The notes beneath the pieces are model-generated. The model searched no databases. It was not told the DNA's origin and saw nothing but the letters and a program-made list of their open reading frames with translations. Both the position numbers and the translations under genes were made by a program. From assembly GCA_027604705.1 (NCBI GenBank), contig JADHYV010000150.1:1-22200 (forward strand): a stretch of 22,200 nucleotides of DNA, given 5' to 3'. Shown piece by piece: positions 8,310 to 18,685 of this stretch; the stretch's first letter is position 1; each line of letters opens with the position of its first letter. This DNA is from Allomyces arbusculus (Eukaryota; Blastocladiomycota; Blastocladiomycetes; Blastocladiales; Blastocladiaceae).

Positions 8310-11300
8310 TCATCTTGCCAAAGTGTTCCACGTCGACGACCCAGCCAGAGTGCGTGTACTGCCCACCGCCGTCCGCGCGACCATCGACGGCCTCCGTCCA
8401 CCTCCACCACCTCCACCCCCTCCGCCTCCACCCCCTCCACTCACTCCACCCAATGACGGCAGCACGAGTGCGGCCGCAGCTGTCGTGACGCGCCGACCGC
8501 ATGCCGACCGACCCATCGCCAGTCCCTTGCCCGACATAGGCGGCCGCCTGCCCGGCAACTGCGGGAGACTCACCGATTCGAGCGCGTAATCCGGCAGCAT
8601 ATGGAACACGCGGTCCACGTCCAGCCCGCCCACTGTTGCCGTGGCAGCAGCCGCACCCGGCGACGAACTTGCATTCAGCGAGTTACCCGGCGACACGCCG
8701 ATCCGCACGCGTGCGGTGCGCGATACAGCCGCGGGAGCACCGAGCGCCGGCCGCTTGCCCTTGGCGCGCACCGACGTGAACTGGTGCTCTTGCGCGAACC
8801 GGCTCGCGGCAAACCACGTGCGGTACCGCTTCTGCAGCAGGTCAGCCGTCTTGAGCTGATGCCGCGCGGCCATGGCAGTCCCACGGCGCCCGGCCGTCGC
8901 CGGGGTCGCAAGTGCAGATCGGCGCGGGGTAGCTGCAGCTGCCGCGGCTCGTGTACGCGCTGACGCGTACCCACCCGCATGCGCTCGGGCCGAGGGGGTC
9001 GCAGGTGTACGGACGCGCGCTGCTGGCGTAGACGGCTTACTTATCCCAGTCTTTACCCTCGCGGCCGCCGCACTCTTGCGCGTCGCCGCAGTCCGTTCGC
9101 GCGAAGCACGTCCCTCGTCCTCGTCCGGAAACAACGACGCCATGGACGAATTCGCCGAATGGGACGCGAAGAGCGCATCGAGCGAATCGGTCGGTGCCGC
9201 ATCCGCATCTGCAAGCCGCTGACCCGTCCGCGCGCGCGCCTGCTTGCCCGATTTGGCGCGGGCGCGTGCAGCGACTCCACCGCCTTCGAGCGACGCAGCG
9301 CGGCGTAGTTCCGCGGACCGCACCATTTCCGTCACGTCGTGCGGCTTGTTTGGGTGGCGCCAGGTCGAGCGCGACTTGAGGTCCCACGGGACGGGTTGTC
9401 CGAAACAGCCAACGTATTCACCGCGCAACGTCCAGCACCGCAAATTGCCGTCGGCTGCGCCCGTGACGACGTACGCGGTCGTCCATGCTACTCGCGCGGC
9501 GTCGTCGTCGTAGCCGATGTGTTCAGGGAGAATCCAGTCACCGTCGTCGACGTCGCGTTCCGGGTCGAGGTGTGGGTTCGGGAACGTTTCAATGCTCGTG
9601 ACGAGCTTGACGTGCGCCTGCCACTTGACGACCACGACCGGGTCGGCGATATCCGCCACGTTCCACAGCGTCACGTTCCCGGTCGTGTCGCCCGTCAATA
9701 ACAGCGCCGTGCTCGTCACTTGCTTGGCCTTGCTCCCGCCGCGCGGCGGACTCGCGACTGTGACCGTGCACATAGTCGATGCGCCGTGACCGTCGACGCA
9801 CCCGACTTGCGTGAGCAACGCGAGATTCCAGAAGCGGATCATGCCGTCCATGCCGCAGCTCGCCAAGTGCGCGACAGGTCCCGTATTGCGTCCGGGGCCC
9901 GACGTGAGCAAGCTCATTTCCGACGCGGTGAGCCCAAGCCGTGCCATATCCTCGAGTGACGCCGACCCCGCCCCGACTTGGTGCAGCACCCCGCCCGCCC
10001 CCATTTCGGGCGCGCGTAGAACAACGAGCTTATCAATCGACCGGTTCCATGCCGGGATCTGGTCGTTGTTCGCGGCCGTCATACGGCCGACATGCACGCC
10101 CGCCATGGTGCGCACGTAAATCTCGCCGCGGAACGTGCTATAGACGAGAAAGTGTGGCGCAATAAAGACCATGGCCATCACGTCGTCTTTCCGCAGAGCG
10201 GCCGCGGGCGTCGTGGGGGTCAGGGTCTCCAGACTCGCGTCGAGCGCCGGGTTGGTCCAAATTTCTGTCGGGTGCATATGCGTCGCTTCGGACTTGCTGT
10301 CGTCGGCGTAGACGTAGAGCCGGCATTGCCACCCGCCGGCCACGAAATACCGGCCTTCAGGCGCGTCGACGTGCAGGACCGACGTGACTTCGACGGGGTC
10401 GGGGTACTTCATGGTGCACATGACGTGGCCCTCGATCGACGAGAGCAGGATCGTGCCGTCGCCAGCTATTGGATGGCGAGATGGTGAGCGCCAGAAACGA
10501 GCGGGTAAAGTTGCTGCGATAATGAACGTACTACCCATCATCATGCGATGGCAACCTGAATACTCGTCGAGCCCAATGCAAGTAATGTCCTTGGGCAGCT
10601 GCGTATCATCAAGCTTGAATGTCGGAGCGCCATTGTTGACTTCCTGCATATAACAACAGAGCATGAGTCACGAACGGAACTCAACCATGGCAAATCGACT
10701 TGACACCACGCACCCACACTTGCACGACGCTCCCCTCGCACAGCGACACCATCATCTTGCACGTCGGGTTAAACATGACCGACCGCACCGGATGCACGTG
10801 GGATGTGACCTGCCGCGCGCTCGACTGATCCATGACATACTCGACGACCAAACTGCTCCCGGCAAACAGCCGCACGGCGCCCTTGGCCGTCGTCACGACC
10901 TGGATAAACCCGAGCATATTGTCGGGCCGGTGCAAAGTTTCGGTTGGCTGCAAGGTCTGCAGGCACGACATGCGTCGAATGTCCCAGACCTTGATCACCT
11001 TGTCGGTGCTAAGCGTAATGCAGTACCCGAGCGCCTGCTGCACTTGCACGTCAATGATCGGCGCCGCGTGACCTTTCATCGACGCTTGCGGGTTGGTGAT
11101 GCGGCGCGGGTTCCAGATGCGCACTTTGCGGTCGGCGCCGACTAGAAAGGAAACGAGAAGTGCAGTGAGCGACAAAATGGAGACGGTGTGGACCCTGGGT
11201 TAAGAACAACCACGCACCCGTGATGAGCGCGACCGGGAACCGGCACACGGCAAACGCCGTGACCCCCTTGTTAACCGATGCCGACGTGAACTTCCATTTC

Positions 11301-12757
11301 TTCGTATTGACGCTACCGCACACGAGCGAGTCCTTGGCATCGGGCGAGACAGAGAAAAAGCACCGAAACTCGTGAAAGTACTTAATGCGCGTGACCCAAT
11401 CGTTGTGCAGCCGGCGGCGCACGGCCACCGTAAACACCTTTTTCTGGTCGAGTGTGACAATCTTGCCCTTGGCCGCGGCCAGCATCGTTTGCGAATTCGG
11501 ATCGAAGACGGCCTCCGTGTCAAACGTCCACACCGACACGTCACCCTGGTCGTCGCCAAACAAGAGCATGCCGTCGTGCACGTACTGGTCGTGCGGCTGG
11601 GCCGTCGGCGACCCGCTGCCGTCGCTGGCGTCGGTTGCGGGCTCGCGCCAATAGTCCATGCATATGACGTTCGTCTGCAATTTGACCTTGCACTGCGGCT
11701 GCAGCGTCGCGTAGTCGTGGAAACTGACCTCGTGCGTGTCGGTCGCGAGAATCCATTTCTTCATGTCGGGCATGAAGACGAAATCGGAAATCCACGTCTG
11801 TTTCGGGTGCTGTAGCTGAAGTTGCTGGCTCTGCAAGGCCTGCTGCGTCACGTCCTGGTCGCCCGAGCCCGGTGCGCCCTTGCTTTTGCTAATGAAAACA
11901 AAACGCGTCAGCTCAGCGGTTCTCGACGCAGAGTGAGCAGTGCGAGGAGATTGCGTACATGGCCGACGTGAAGCACCGCTGCAGCTTGAACTGCTCCGAC
12001 CAATAGCAAACCGTCGCATCGCGCGACATGGTCACAAACCGCTGGTGTGCCGGCAGGTAGGTCAAGTTGCAAATCATCTCCTTGTGCGGCGTCGTCTGCG
12101 GCTTGCCGAACGTGAGCCGTGTCGCCGGCGTGAAGAGCATCGTCTCCTGCTCCTCCGACTCCTTCTGCTTGGACTGCTCCTGCGCGCGCAACAGCATAAA
12201 GTTGCTGAACGCGTCCCAGGTCACGTAGTCGCCGCGGATCCCAATGCGCATGAGCATGAGCGTGATCTGCGTCGCGCGCCGGCGTGGTGAGCTATGGGCG
12301 CGCAGAAATGCATAGTGCGGTGGAGAGGAAAGAGCGAACCTGGTCCTCGCTCATTTCCTTTTGCAAGATCTTGGCAAACTCTTGCTTGAACTCTTCAATC
12401 GTCAATCTGCCGCCGCGCGACGCTTTCTGTCCAGACACGCGTCAGCATCGCGGAACCCCCGTCCACTCCATGGCTTTCGAGCTACCGTCACCGCACCTCC
12501 TGGAAAACGCGCATCAGGTCCTTGAACTGCGTCAGGTTCATTTCGCGCTCGAACCGGTAGAGCGCCTTGTCCTTGAGCACATTGATCTTTTGCGCGTAGG
12601 CGTCACTCTTGAGATCGAGGACGCCCATGTACGGCGACGTCGCCGGGCCCGCTACTGCTGCGCCGGTCGTCGCCATGGTCGAAGGGCCGCCGCCAACGCC
12701 TGTGCTTGGTCCAGCCACACCACCGACTGCCGCCGCAGGGTGCGGACCGCCGGCCAT
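8310..12757 (-). CDS. WDR49/WDR64-like EF-hand and WD40 protein (cilium-associated family)
   Basis: The model has seven exons (minus): 12757-12497, 12426-12340, 12266-11959, 11888-11218, 11141-10714, 10643-10535 and 10465-8310, giving 1339 aa. Introns are 69-76 nt. Residues about 60-150 form a degenerate EF-hand pair (LTIEEFKQEFAKIL, then DYVTWDAFSNFML) whose loops lack the acidic calcium ligands. WD40 repeats follow (VTMSRDATVCYW, LLFGDDQGDVSVWTF, VGADRKVRIWNP, STDKVIKVWDI, SCGMDGMIRFWNL, TGAADGNLRCWTL) and end with GQPVPWDL about residue 975. This order and NVICMDYW match animal WDR49/WDR64/EFCAB8. The last 350 residues are Ala/Arg/Ser-rich with a 14-Gly run. Family members occur in ciliated organisms; an axonemal role is inferred and not shown here. 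The start is the ATG at 12757 in ACCATGG context. The frame is open upstream to 12888 without another ATG, so a 5' exon is possible. The 69-nt intron before exon 7 has no stop and keeps frame. Confidence 0.9.
8397..8447. repeat. CCACCT/CCN-type low-complexity tract (polyglycine on minus strand)
   Basis: Near-tandem CCACCTCC and CCCCCTCC units encode a run of 14 glycines close to the C-terminus of the WDR49/64-like protein. Such tracts are prone to slippage, so length may vary between strains. Confidence 0.85.
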
Positions 12758-13486
12758 GGTCGATCGCTTGATATCAAAAATTGGCGAAAGCGAGCGGCGA
12801 AGGTTTGTGCTGCTTGGGCCGACGTAATTGCTGGATGCACATGCGGTCAAGGACTGGGACAAGTCGAGCGGTGGAATGCCGGCGCGCTACACGATACGGC
12901 GTCAGCTTGTGGTCCAAGGCGTCGGCAGCGAGAAATGCGTGCGATTGCATCAAGTCGGTGTCGGCCAGATGGTCAATCGTTGAGCAAATCATGGGCTGCA
13001 GCGAAAGAGACTGACCAGGAAATCATGACAGCATCATGTGCATCCACGTCACCGATTTCGAGCGACGGAGACTCAGCGCGAGTCTCAAGTTCGATCTCCG
13101 ACGCTGTCGCGGCAGCAACATCGATCAGATAACTTAGCGCGATGGGCGCGGCCGCCACGCTCCACAGTTAGTCCTCCCAGGCTCCCACCATTTCATGGCC
13201 AGTCAGTTCCTGCATCACGCTGTCCTCGACACGACGACGCGGCGACCAGCAAGCTGCAACTGTTCGCGGTGGAGCTTCCCTGCTGCAGATCCCTCAACTT
13301 GCCCCTGCAACACCCGGCATCGTCCCTTCTCTGCAATCGACGAACTCTGACCAGCACCGTCAAGTCTCGACCGCGACGTGAATTAACTTTTCACCGTCTC
13401 TATCAAGCACGCGCCCTGGACGTGCACTCGCCTTCTCCACCCGCCAACGCGCTTGACCAGTCGCTGCGCGACCGCTACCTGGCGCC
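12758..13486. promoter_or_regulatory. Divergent region between WD40 gene and MFS gene
   Basis: This 729-bp gap separates two divergent starts. On the minus strand it contains an ATG-started open stretch (12992-12774, beginning MICSTIDHLADTDLMQSHAF) and an ATG-less open stretch (13158-12973). Either could be an unrecognised 5' exon of the WD40 gene, because a TGTAG at 12887-12891 would act as an acceptor into its frame. I could not find a donor of matching phase, so neither was added. The region from about 13160 to 13486 is CT-rich on the plus strand and is likely promoter and leader of the MFS gene. Confidence 0.4.
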
Positions 13487-15542
13487 ATGGGCAAGAAAGG
13501 CGTACTCCGCGTCGACTACGCGCAGTACGCGCCGGTCCCCGCCGCCAACGGTGGCCACGATCACGATTCCGCGTCGTTGACCTCGTCGTCCTCATCGTCC
13601 CGCGGTCCGCGCATGCCGCAAGACGATCAGGAGCGGTTGACTGACCTGCAGCGATGCGCACAGCAGCGGCGCGAGAATGTACGCTATGGTGTTGGTTTGA
13701 GACCGCGTTGAGCGATCAGTGTCTCATCACCGTACGGAATGTTGAGGCCCCGCTCGCGTGGAAACTGTTTGCGTTTGGGTGCACTCTGCTGCTCGGGTTT
13801 GGCAGCCATTACTCGGCGCACGTCTTGAGCGCGCTCAAGTCAACGCTCAAGGCGGATCTTGGGATCAACAATGCGGTACGTGAAGGATGGATCCGCTTTC
13901 TCTACCCCACCATGCTAACGTGATTTTCTCAACTTGGTAGCAATACGGCGTGCTGCAAGCTGCCGTGAGTCTCGTTAACACGATCGTCCCCGCAATTGGC
14001 GGACGGTTCATCGACGTCTTTGGCGTCTCCAACGGCTCCATTGTTTCGTGCACGCTCATCATGACGGGCGGCCTGCTCGTCGCCCTCTCGACGCACTGGC
14101 AGAGTTTTGCCGTAATGGTCCTTGGTCGCATTCTCTATGGGCTCGGCAGCATGACCATCATCACCGTGCAGCACACGATTCTCGCGCACTGGTTTCGCGG
14201 GTCGGCGCTCGCGATTGTCGTCGGCGTGCAAATCGCCACCTCCCGTCTCGCCTCGTTCCTGGCCATGCTCGTGACCGTGCCCATCAAGAACGTGACGGGC
14301 TGGTACGGGTACAGTATCTGGACGGCGTTTGCGCTCTGTCTCGTCTCGTGGCTCGTTGACGTCGTCTACGTCCTGGGCATGCGCCGGTTCCGCGACGAAA
14401 CGCGCGCGCAAAACGCCGCTGGCGCGGCCGATGGCGATGCGGGCATTTACGACGACGAGGAACTCGCCGCACTCAAGCGCAAGAATCAATTCCAGCTCGA
14501 CTCAGTCTACACGTTCCCGCCGGCCTTCTGGGTCGTCGCGTGGCTGTCATTTGCGATGGGGTCGACATGGACGTCGTTCCTGCACATTTCGCCGGAATTG
14601 ATTGCCGACCGGTTCCACCAACCGGAGACCTTAGCTGCATTCAATGCCTCGCTCGGCCAGTTCCTGCCGATCATCGTGGCCCCGTTCCTCGGGTACTTTC
14701 TCGATGCGCGCGGGCAGCGTCCGCTCATTACCCTTCTCGCGGCGGTCGCGCTCCTCGCCGCGTTCTTGTTGCTGTGGATCACCAACTGGCCGCCGTACGT
14801 GGCGCTCGTCCTGTTCAGTCTATCGCTGACGTTCGGGCCCGTGGCCATGGTCTCGTCGGTCGGTCTCCTGATTGGGCCTGAGGCGATCGGTACCGCGTTG
14901 GGGATCTACAAGACGATGACGAACGTTGCGTCGACGATCATGGACCCGGTTCTGGGCTGGTTGCAGGACCAGGCCGGCTCGTACGACCCCCCGCTCGTCT
15001 TGTTGATTGTCGTCTCGGTCGCCGGGATCGTGTTGGCGGTCGTCATGGGCGTGCTCGACAAGGTATATTCGCGCGGGATTTTGGCGGCCGACGCGGAACG
15101 GCGGAAGGTGTTGCTTGCGCAGGAGCGGGACCGCGGTACGCACGAGGTGGATGAGAGAACGGCGCTCTTGCGCGACAGCAGCGATGTTCGCGCTCATTCA
15201 CCCGTGCCGGATATCGAGAACGCGGTCACGCCAGCTTCGCGCAAACCGCCACCGCCGCCACCACCTTCGTCGTCGACATGTCCTCCTGGCGGATGTCTCG
15301 AGTGCCAGCAGGCCGGTGCGCTGACTGAGTCCTCGGCGGGCGTGCGTCCGACTCCCACCGCTTCCGCACGGCGCACGGACGCGGCGGCGCGGTCGTCGCC
15401 ATCGCCACGGCCATCGACCCCGGTGGCGGTCGTGGGCACGGCGCGGCAGCGGTGGTGGGGCCGATTCAATCTCGGCGTGATGACGGCGTTGATGGTGCTC
15501 GGGTGGGTCGTGTTCATTGCGCTGTTTGACCAATCGGCGTAA
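13487..15542 (+). CDS. MFSD1-like major facilitator transporter, probably vacuolar
   Basis: Exons are 13487-13678, 13747-13875 and 13941-15542, giving 640 aa. The ATG context is GCGCCATGG. After a Ser-rich, soluble N-terminus of about 64 aa come hydrophobic helices of a 12-segment major facilitator: KLFAFGCTLLLGFGSHYSAH (helix 1), QYGVLQAAVSLVNTIVPAIG, GGRFIDVFG (the loop 2-3 signature), GRILYGLGSM and HWFRGSALAIVVGVQIATSR. The Arg/Asp-rich loop about residues 257-290 separates the halves, and a last helix lies at GVMTALMVLGWVVFIALFD after a long Pro/Ser/Arg-rich loop. This pattern fits the MFSD1 branch. In mammals MFSD1 exports dipeptides from lysosomes, but the substrate here is unknown. 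ERTALL (residues 512-517) is an acidic dileucine signal of the type that sorts proteins to the vacuole. Intron 2 (65 nt) has a clear CTAAC branch-like site at 13915. Intron 1 could instead end at 13719, adding nine residues. Vacuolar placement is inference. Confidence 0.88.
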
Positions 15543-15686
15543 CAAAGAAAAGCAAGAAGAGGGGCGCGTTAAGCGCCAAGGTCAAAGAAATTCACACATG
15601 CATGCATTCATTCATCCATTCATTCACAATATACGCACGATGCCCTTCTACCCCTTCCATCCACCCCTCCATGACCCATCACTGCA
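15543..15686. repeat. Convergent 3' spacer with ATTC tetranucleotide repeat
   Basis: Only 144 bp separate the stop codons of the MFS gene (+) and the ZNRD2 gene (-). The spacer holds an imperfect CATT/ATTC tetranucleotide microsatellite at about 15603-15627 and probably overlapping 3' untranslated regions of both genes. Confidence 0.6.
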
Positions 15687-16816
15687 TCACTGCCGCTGAT
15701 CCGGAGCCATCCCGCGCGCCGCCACCGCCTCTGGATACGTGGCCATTGCCCCCGCGGACGGGTACGGCGCAAAGTGCACCGGCATGGGCGGCGGGGCTGA
15801 GATAAAGTAGAGTTGCTGGTGCGAGCGCGTCGCGGAAATCAAGTCCATGAGGCCACGAATAGCGGCAGTGGTGTCGAGAATTGTGCGCGGGTCGGTCGTT
15901 TGCGCGAGTGCGTCAGTCAGCGCGCGGATCCGGTCTTGTGCGACGTTGACCGTGTGGTCGAGGCCCGGGAAGGCCGAGACATAGGTGGTGAAGGAGGACG
16001 GGGTGGCGGTGGCAGGAGCGGCGGGGGCAGGTTGAGGGGCCGCGGTGGAGGAGGGTGGAACACTGGACCGAGCGGGTGCCAGAGCGGGCGCTGGAGCGGC
16101 CGTTGGGGCGGCAGCACGCGTCGTGGCCGTGGTGGGCGGGGTGGCAGCGGGCGCGGCGGACGGCGCGGCGATACGGATCGGGCCGCAAGCGACGCACCGG
16201 AGCTCAGTGTTCTTGCGCATGAGCGGAACCTACAAAGCCGAACCAAATTATTAGCGTCAAAATACATGGCCTCGACGGCACCGGCTCCAAAAGCGAACCT
16301 GGTTGCACGCGCCGCACACGTCGCCGAGCATTGTCCACCCTTGTAGCATCAACGTCCCCATGAGCGCACTCGGGTCCTGCTGCGCCGGCGAAGCGCGAAC
16401 CGGTGCTGCCGCAGGCGCGGGCACCATTTCTCGCACCTCGCTCTCGTCGTCCTGAATCCGTGCGCGAAGACGAGATGCCTCGCGGTCAACGAGCGCAGCA
16501 ATCTCGTCCTCTTCCACGTCACGAAGTTGAACGCCATTTGGCACGGGAGCGGGCGTCGCGTTCACGTCGCCGCAAAGAACGCACGTCTTGCGCGACCCGT
16601 CGCGCGAGCCCATGACCACGCAGCCGCAGTCTGGGGTCAGGCATGTTTCGTTGAGCATGGTCTAGTCGTAGAACTGAGCGTGAGCGTCACGGTGCGGCCG
16701 GAAGAGCAGGACAGGAGCCATACCCATCCCTGCAGCAGAAGCTGGCCGATTTGGCGCGATGCGCGGTCGGTGCGCTCGGCGCGGGTCTCGGTGGCCGTGA
16801 TCGTCATGATGCCCAT
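15687..16816 (-). CDS. ZNRD2: ZNRD2 (SSSCA1/p27 autoantigen) homologue with two zinc ribbons
   Basis: Exons (minus) are 16816-16724, 16661-16299 and 16229-15687; introns are 62 and 69 nt; the protein has 332 aa. The family motif (I/M)GxLxLQGWTML followed by a four-cysteine zinc ribbon occurs twice. The first is QIGQLLLQGWTMLNETC with C38, C43 (or C45), C58 and C61. The second is LMGTLMLQGWTMLGDVCGAC with C147, C150, C164 and C167. The human protein (199 aa) has one copy. The first copy is only complete when exon 1 is spliced on (GQLLLQGW joined to TMLNETC), which is why I place the start at 16816; the ATG at 16807 is an alternative. A Pro/Ala-rich linker follows. The C-terminal helix (DPRTILDTTAAIRGLMDLIS) matches the human end, and a short Pro-rich tail follows it. 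The human protein is small and cytoplasmic, with poorly known function. The gene is divergent from WRAP53, with 272 bp between starts. Confidence 0.88.
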
Positions 16817-17088
16817 GCGGGGGTGCGGCAGAAGTTGGCGGTGAGCGGAGGCCGGGAAGTGCAGCGAGGGAACGACGAACGAGGACAGGGCGTGAAGTGG
16901 AATGCAAGGATCAACGTTGACTCAAATGCGGGCAGGCAATGGCATGGTCAAATGGCACAAATGCCAACCCTTCAACATGGTTCTTGCTGCATGCCATGTG
17001 TGGGCATCTCTCGCTGGGGCAATCACTCGACAGGGATTTCTGTCCCTGCCCCGCAACGGCCCCAGAGACGACATACCGAACGCAAAAA
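16817..17088. promoter_or_regulatory. Shared divergent promoter region, ZNRD2 / WRAP53
   Basis: These 272 bp between two divergent ATGs must hold both promoters. Open frames here are short and uninformative. I see no clear TATA box; ACGCAAAAAATG directly before the WRAP53 start is an A-rich leader. Confidence 0.5.
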
Positions 17089-18580
17089 ATGACTGGCAAC
17101 AATCCGGACGTGGACCCGATCAAGGACTCAATAGCCATTGACACAGACATTGATGCCGACCGCACGAGTTCCAACGAGCTTAGTGCCAACGTCGACCATA
17201 CTCCCGATCAATCTGGCGCAACACCGACCCATCATCAGCAAACGGCGACCGATACCGCTCAATACATCCTGTGCTACCTCTATGACCATACCCAACCGGC
17301 ACAGTGCCTGTTTCGCGCCGGACCGCTCGCCAGCCGCTGTAAGGCCGTGCAGTCGCGCGACAATTACTTTCGATGGATTGCATGGTGCCGTATATTCTCG
17401 ACGCAAGATTCAAGCTTCAAGCGGCCTTCATGGTCGTGCTGACCTGTTTTCGTCATCCGTCCGTCCAGGTCGCCCGACGCCACGACGCTCTTGACCATCA
17501 ACAACGACCGATGTGTCAGGCAATGGGATCTCCCATCGACCAACGACACGACCACGTCCTCTGCAAGGTACTACGCGCTCTCCGCCCACTTTCCACCCCG
17601 TCAGGAACCGCCTAATTCCAATCGTGCCAGCCCATAGCTTCACCCCCACTATCACGGCCCCCTTTGCCGAACCCATCTACGACGTCGCCTGGTACCCCTT
17701 CCAATCCCGGCTCGACCCGATCAGCAACGTCTACGCTGTGTCCACCCCGCACCACCCCATCCACCTGATCGACGCGTCCACCGGCGTCCCGCGATGCACC
17801 TACGTCCCGACCAACCACGTCGACGAAGTCATTGGCGCGACCTCGCTCGCATTCAACACCGACGGGACCCACCTGTACGCCGGGTTCGACGGGTGGTTCG
17901 CCACGTTCGACGTGACTCGTCCCGGACGCGACAGTATGATCCGCGTATCCACGTCCACGACTCGGCGGAGCAAGAATGGGCAAAAAGGCATTCTGTCCAG
18001 CCTGTGCACGAACGCAACTTACCGCGCAATTGCCGCGTCGTCGTACGCGCGCACGATCGCGCTGTACACGCAGGGCACGCACGAGTGCGTGCATATTCTC
18101 CGCGGCTTACCGCCGGCAACGCACTTGACGTTTGATCCGTCGGGTCACTACATGCTCTCGTCGCACCGCGAGGACGGGACCGTGCACTGTCTCGATTTGC
18201 GAATGTTGCGCACCGTGTGGACGTACGACCGCGGCGGGAAGACGAATATGCGGTCGAGTGTGGTCGCAAATTGGCACAACGTGGTCATGGCCGCTGGCGG
18301 TGAAAAGGGGAACGAGGTGCATGTGACGGATTTGGCGACGGGGACGGCGCGGCAGGTGGTCCTGAAGCATGAGGATTTGGTCGCGTGTTGTGCGATGCGC
18401 GATGGGTGGTGGGCGACGTGTTCGGGGCAGCGACAGTTCCGGCTTGCAGCGCTGGACGAGGACGAGGAGCGTGGAGAGGAAGTGGTGGCCGATCATTCGT
18501 TCCGGCTGTGGCACGTCCCAGGCGAGTACCAGTATTTTGCGGTGCCGGGATCTGAATCAAATGAAGCCGTTTCCAGATGA
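17089..18580 (+). CDS. WRAP53: WRAP53/TCAB1-like WD40 protein
   Basis: Exons are 17089-17384, 17469-17567 and 17638-18580, giving 445 aa; introns are 84 and 70 nt. Family landmarks in order are DNYFRWIAWSPDATTLLTIN (made by the first splice), then IYDVAWYPFQSRLDP (human TIYDYCWYSLMSS), VSTPHHPIHLIDASTG, HVDEVIGATSLAFNTDGTHL, YAGFDGWFATFDVTRPGRDS (human RPGRD), GQKGILSSL, LTFDPSGHYMLSSHREDGTV and ATCSGQRQF. These form WD40 blades of a beta-propeller. In animals WRAP53 binds the CAB box of small Cajal body RNAs and of telomerase RNA and brings them to Cajal bodies. The role in this organism is inferred from homology only. The N-terminal about 85 residues are polar and low in conservation. For intron 2 an alternative acceptor at 17604 would give a 37-nt intron; the 70-nt version fits other introns here better. 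It is convergent with VMA5, with 105 bp between stops. Confidence 0.92.
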
Positions 18581-18685
18581 AGAATGAAAAGCGAAAACAT
18601 CATTGTGCATTCATACCCATGCCCCTCGGCTCTTCCCCCATGCCGCACACGGCTCCCGTCCCGCCATTGCCTGCAGTGCTCCCCA

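Noticed and set aside
12758-12862. N-terminal extension of the WD40 protein starting at 12862
   Set aside because: The codon there is TTG, not ATG; the first real ATG in that frame is at 12757 in a good context. A spliced 5' exon remains possible.
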